A stretch of 64,000 bases of DNA from Acanthochromis polyacanthus. Lineage: Eukaryota > Chordata > Actinopteri > Pomacentridae. This document shows positions 58,679-64,000 of this stretch, piece by piece (position 1 is the stretch's first letter; the number at the start of each line of letters is the position of its first letter). The notes beneath the pieces are model-generated. The model worked only from the letters and a program-made list of their open reading frames with translations. It ran no database searches and was not told the DNA's origin. The stretch is from contig NC_067130.1 in NCBI RefSeq assembly GCF_021347895.1, forward strand, positions 24,077,817 through 24,141,816. Direction: 5' to 3'. The position numbers were made by a program, and so were the translations under genes.

Positions 58679-61600
58679 CCACCAAAACAACTGCATTTTT
58701 CAGGACCTAAACATGCTCGAAAAGTCATGAAAATTTGCACACACATCAGAACTGGCGAAAAATTTCATATTTTTTAGGGCATGTGGAGGTGTGTGGCAAA
58801 ATGGCTCCATAGCGCCCCCTACACTTTCCTACGGGCAGCATGTTTCACCTACAGCTACCAATTTTGGAACACATATGCAGCACATCAGGCTGAACAAAAA
58901 AGTCACTGGTGGCAATTTTCTAAACCCAACAGGAAGTGAGCTATTTTGCGTTGAATTCCAGATTTTGAACATTTTTTATTTTTTTCTAGAGCGAATTCCT
59001 CCTAGGGGGAAATTCCAATTCACCTCAAATTCGACCAGTACATACAGGAGGCCCTAATGAGCAAAAGTTATTAAAATCTTTTTCCAAAGTCAAAGGGCAT
59101 GTCCGTGGCGGCCTCTAAAATTTTGATCCTTCGCCATGAAATTTCAAGTTTGTGTAAATGCCCTGAACATGCTTCAATCTGCCTGAAACTTGACATGTAT
59201 GATCAGAGTCATGCCCTGATCACATCCATATGATGAAATACATTCACAGTCAGAGCGCCACCTGCTGGCAACAGAAAATTTCATTTTTTACACTTTGATG
59301 TGCTGTTCTTAGCCTCTTGCTCAGATTCACCTCAAATTTGGTGACAGAAACCAAAACATGTTGATGATGATTCACAGGGAAACTGGTGACGTGTCATCAA
59401 AAGGCGTGTCTGTGACGGCGCGGCGAATTTTCATGTCTCGCCATGATGACTAAAATGCTTATATCTCAGCAAATCCTGATCCTATCTGCCCCAGACGTCA
59501 TGTGCTGGACACCAGGCCCAGTCTGAGGACATCCACACTCAAAAATTTAGGAAAAGTCGTAGCGCCACCTTTTGGTAGCAAGAAGTTACATTACATTTGC
59601 ACACACCATTGCTCCAAACTTTTTCATATCATTCTGAAAATTGGTCAGCTGATTCTTCACCCCCTGACAATGCCACAGTGTGAGGATTTTGACATTTGAT
59701 GAAATGCTGTTGCCGTGGCAACGCGTCGTTCTTGTGACAAACGAAATACTTTTTGACAGGCTGAGAATGCTTAACAGCTCACCAAAATTTCCACACACAT
59801 CACTGTCATCTCAAGGAATAACACTGTATGTATCTCTGCAGGGCATGTGCTATAGCGCCCCCTGCAGTATGTTTAGTAAACAGCCCCCGCAGCACGTTTC
59901 ACCAACATCCACAAAATTTGGGAGGCATATAGAGCACATCAGAATGCACAAAAAAGCCTCTTGGAGCCATCCCCTAAACCCAACAGGAAGTCCGCCATTT
60001 TGAAATACGTGGATAAATTTTCTCTATTTTTTTTATTTTTGAGAGCGAACTCCTCCTCGGGCTTAACTCCTAGAGACCTCAAATTTTACCAGGAAATACA
60101 ACACAATCTCCTGATCAAAAGTTATTAAAGGATTCTTCCAGAGTCAAAGGGTGTGGACATGGCGACCTCCACAATTTTGATGGTTCGCCATGAAACATCA
60201 AGTGCTATCTAACTATCCTCTGCATGCTCCAATCTACCTCAGACCTCACATGCTTAAACACAGTCCTGTCCTGATCACATTTAATGGCCAAAATACATTC
60301 ACAGCATGTGCCATAGCGCCCCCTAAAGCATTTTAAAAAATAGCCTCCACACAGACTTTCACCTATGACGATGAAATTTGGCATGCATATGTAGCACGTC
60401 AGTGCAAACAAAAAAGTCTCTTGAAGTCATTCTCTAAACCCAACAGGAAGTTGGCCATTTTGAATTAAATGTCAGATTTTTGGTATTTTTGATCATTTTC
60501 AACAATTGATTTCTCACAGGCAATAGCTCCAAAACACCTGAAATTGGGACAATATATACTACACGCCTTCAGGTTGAGTATTTTGTGAAAATTGTTCACA
60601 AAACTCAAAGGGCGTGGCCATGGCGGCCAACTGAACGACAATGTTACGCCATGAAGCAGGACATCTTATGTAAATCCCCTGTAAATGCTGCAATTTCCCT
60701 GAGACTTTACATGTTTGATCAGAGACCGGTCCTTATGAGTTTCGTAGACCAATATACAGTCACAGAGATAGCGCCACCTGGTGGATGGACAGAAAGTGCT
60801 GCATAAATAGCCTGTACATGCTCCAATCTGCCTGAAATTTGACCTGTGTGCTCAGAATCCAGCCTTTGTGACATTCATGGGCCTAAATACACTCTCAGTC
60901 GTAGCATTGCCTGGTGGAAATGCTTGGGGTCGCCGACCAGCAAGGATGCGAGGACCCGTTCAACGCTGCTCGCAGCTTTAATTATTATTATTCTGCCAAA
61001 ACAACTGCATTTTTCAGGGCCTGAACATGCTCGAAAAGTCATGAAAATTTGCACACACATCAGAACTGGCGAAAAATTTCATATTTTTTTGGGCATGTGG
61101 AGGTGTGTGCAAAAACGACTCCATAGCGCCCCCTACAAAATTTTAAAAAGTGGTATTAGGCCAACTCAGAGGGAATTTGGTCTAGAGCTACAAAATTTGG
61201 GAGGCATATGCAGCACATCAGGAAACACAAAAAAGTCAATCACAGCCATGCTCTAAACCCAACAGGAAGTGCGCCATCATGCGTTAACTGTACAAAATCT
61301 ATGATGAACTCCTCCTAGGGGGAAAGTCTGAGCGATCTGAAATTTGGCAAGTACATACAGCAGGCCTTCCTGAGAAAAAGTTATCAAAATCTTCCTCCAT
61401 AGTTAAAGGGTGTGGTCGTGGCGACCTGTCGAAATTTGATCCTTCGCCATGAAACAGGAAATGCTGTCTAACTCTCCTGAACATGCTCCGATCTGAATGA
61501 AACTTAATACGTACGATCACAGACCTGCCACGATGACATTCAAATAGCAAGATTCATTCACAGTCACAGCGCCACCTTGTGGTATCAAGAATTTGACATT

Positions 61601-63298
61601 TTTTACACTTTCATGTACTATTCTTAGCCTGTTGCTCAGATTCACCTCAGATGTGGTGACATGAGCCTGAACACATTGATGATGAATCACAGAAAAAATG
61701 GTGACGTGTGATAAAAAGGCGTGTCTGTGGCGGGACGGCAAAGTTTGATGTTTCGCCATGAAAATTGAAGTGTTCATATCTCAGCTGCAAAGGATCCTAT
61801 CTGCCCCAAACTTCATGTGCTGGACACCAGGCCCACTCTGAGGACATTCACACTGAAAAATTTAGAAAAAGTCATAGCGCCACCTATTGGTAACAAGCAG
61901 TTTAGAAATTACATTTGCGTGCATTGTTGCTCCAAACTTTGTCATATCCTTCTGGAAACTGGTCAGCTCAGTCTTCACCCCCTGACAATGCCAAAGTGTG
62001 AAGATTTTAGCATTTGATAAAATGCTGTTGCCGTGGCAACGTGTTGTTGTTGTGACAAACAAAGTACTTTTTCACAGGCTTAGAATGTTCAACAGCTCAC
62101 CAAAATTTACACACACATCACAGTCGGCCCAAGGAACGACACTGTATGCTTCTCAGCACTGCATGTGCTATAGCGCCCCCTACAGTATTTTTAATAAGCA
62201 GCCCCCGCAGCACATTTCACCTACATCCACCAAATTTGAAAGGCATATAGACCACACCAGGACACACAAAAAAGCCTCTTGGAGCCATCCCCTAAAACCC
62301 ACAGGACGTCCGCCATTTTGAATTAAGTTAAAAAAAATTTCTCTAATTTTTTAATTTTTGAGAGCGAACTCCTCCTAGGGGTTTACTCCTAGAGACCTCA
62401 AATTTGACCAGGGTATACAACACGATCTCCTGATCAAAAGTTATTAAAAGATTCTTCCAGAGTCAAAGAGTGTGGACATGGCGACCTCCACAATTTTGAT
62501 GGTTCGCCATGAAACATAAGTGCTATCTAACTATCATCTGCATGCTCCAATCTACCTCAGACCTCACATGATTAAACACAGTCCTGTCCTGATCACATTT
62601 ATAGGCCAAAATACATTCAAAGCATGTACCATAGCGCCCCCTAAAGCATTTAAAAAATAGCCTCCACACAGACTTTCACCTATGACTATGAAATTTGGCA
62701 TGCATATGTAGCACGTCAGTACAAACAAAAAAGTCTCTTGAAATCATTCTCTAAAACCAACAGGAAGTCCGCCATATTGAATTAAATGTCAGATTTTTGG
62801 TAGTTTTGGTCATTTTCAACAATTGATTTCTCACAGGCAATAGCTCCAAAACACCTGAATTTGGGGCAATATATAAAACACGCCTTCAGGTTGGATATTT
62901 GTGAAAATTGTTCACAAAACTCAAAGGGCGTGGCCATGGCGGCCAATTGAACTTTAATGTTATGCCATGAAGCAGGACGTCTTATGTAAATCCCCTGTAC
63001 ATGCTGCAATCTGCCTCAAACTTTACATGTTTGATCAGAGATCGGTCCTTATGAGTTTCGTAGACCAATATACAGTCACAGAGATAGTGCCATCTGGTGG
63101 ATGGACAGAAAGTGCTGCATAAATAGCCTGTACATGCTCCAATCTGCCTGAAATTTGACCTGTGTGCTCAGAATCCAGCCCTCATCACATTCATGGGCCT
63201 AAATACACTTTGTCGCAGCATTGCCTGGTGGAAATGATTGGGGTCGCCGACCAGCAAGGATGCGAGGACCCGTTCAACGCTGCTTGCAGCTTTAATTT
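58679..63298 (+). repeat. Tandem dimer of a 2.3-kb fish repeat
   Basis: Unit A (58679-60992) and unit B (60993-63298) both start 'gccaaaacaactgcattttt' or the 'accaaaacaa' variant, followed by 'catgctcgaaaagtcatgaa', and both end 'agcaaggatgcgaggacccg' and 'gcagctttaatt'. They align along their full length with substitutions and small gaps; for example 59764-60440 corresponds to 62079-62760. Within each unit 'tagcgccccct' and 'caacaggaagt' recur, showing an older internal duplication. A truncated relative is at 6325-7935. No coding potential. Confidence 0.9.
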
Positions 63299-63758
63299 TG
63301 AATTGGAATTCAAGTGGAGATGCAGCTTGTCGCTTTGTTGAAATATTTTTTGTTAGAAGTTCTTTAAGTATTGTTGGGCCCTAACTTGTTGTTTTTTTCT
63401 GGTACTTCTTTGATTTACTTTTTATGGTATAGAATGTATTTGTTGTACCAAGAGCAGACTGGCTGTAACTGATAGCGTTGGTCTTGCACCATGAGAGTGA
63501 ATATGTCTGGGTGATGTTATTTGTTGACTGATGAGAGTAGAGCAGACTGTTGCTGCACTACATCTTGAGTTGAAGGCATATTTTTCTTTGACAGTGAACA
63601 GCCTTCAATATTGTAGAACAATAAATTAGCTTGTGTTTTATGTATGCTGATAGCACAGGCAATGTGTTTACGCGAAAAGGAAATTACCATTGTTAGAATG
63701 ACCATATTGCCAAGCACAGAACTTCATTTGTTGTTGTCTTTATTATCTTACTTTCCAG
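63299..63758. other. ror2 intron 7, last part
   Basis: AT-rich intronic sequence ending in the acceptor 'cttactttccag'. No further feature. Confidence 0.6.
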
Positions 63759-63964
63759 AGCCACCAGAAAATCCCAGGAAGGAGATCCTGTTCATTCTAA
63801 TCCCTGCAATTGCTATTCCACTTATCATCGCTTGCCTCTTCTTCCTGGTTTGCATGTGTCGCAATAAGCAAAAGCCTCCAACTGAGACACCACCACGCTG
63901 CCAGCTCAGTAGCTCATCCAGCCAGGACATGGAACTGTCTCTCCTCAATCAGCAAAAACACCAG
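63759..63964 (+). CDS. ror2: ror2 exon: transmembrane and juxtamembrane segment
   Basis: Acceptor 'ttactttccag', donor 'gtaaca', 206 bp, entering in phase 1 and leaving in phase 0. PPENPRKE is followed by a hydrophobic membrane span of about 24 residues ([22 protein letters not shown]), then the stop-transfer CMCRNKQK and [19 protein letters not shown]. The [17 protein letters not shown] run and the SQDME-L-x-N-Q block match mammalian ROR2 and differ from ROR1 (as remembered), which decides the gene symbol. The tyrosine-kinase-like exon, expected to begin with a KLKEISL-type sequence, should lie to the right of the window. Confidence 0.97.
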
Positions 63965-64000
63965 GTAACACAAACACACTGTACTGAGGTTTGTTGCTAT

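Overview
This window is teleost fish DNA, most likely from a percomorph. It has vertebrate-style exons with GT-AG introns, and it is full of fish-typical repeats: Tc1-like transposons, Rex1/L2/L1-type LINEs, tRNA-derived SINEs, hAT, TTAA-flanked and other MITEs, and a solo LTR. There are no bacterial genes or operons. Repeat family names rest on recalled similarity because no database search was possible.

One host gene is visible. It runs left to right across the right-hand half: the receptor tyrosine kinase-like orphan receptor ror2. Seven exons can be placed by protein similarity and by matching splice phase: a short linker exon (31513-31584), the Ig domain (40796-41084), a 31-bp linker (41382-41412), the first part of the Frizzled-like cysteine-rich domain (46251-46373), the rest of that domain (56555-56869), the kringle (57183-57437), and the transmembrane/juxtamembrane exon (63759-63964). 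The signal-peptide exon lies to the left of the window or was not recognised. The kinase exon lies to the right. Two exons (Ig, and the first part of the cysteine-rich domain) each carry one extra base that breaks the frame. Exon-phase arithmetic confirms both. Because nearby repeats also differ mostly by one-base indels in homopolymers, I favour assembly indels over a real pseudogene.

Positions 1-31512 (presumed intron 1 or upstream) are almost entirely mobile DNA. The centrepiece is a nested structure from about 10370 to 26160. A minus-strand L2-type LINE is split twice: by a plus-strand Rex1/L2-like LINE (10876-15574), itself split by a 5'-truncated L1 with a 14-bp target duplication, and by a composite DNA transposon of about 8.5 kb (16651-25131). 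That transposon contains a THAP-domain exon, a TTAA-flanked MITE, a large inverted repeat, and an odd insert of 147-bp tandem repeats flanked by 78-bp direct repeats.

Inside ror2, intron 2 holds a solo LTR with its 5-bp duplication, SINEs, hAT pieces and a Tc1 relic. Intron 4 holds a Tc1-like transposon, the sister of the copy at 27241-28888. Intron 5 holds a nearly full-length L1 inserted in a Tc1 relic, a hAT MITE with a perfect 8-bp duplication, and a fragment of the 18S rRNA 5' end. Intron 7 holds hairpin-forming tandem repeats followed by a 2.3-kb repeat present as a tandem dimer. No CRISPR array, intact RNA gene or second host gene was found.
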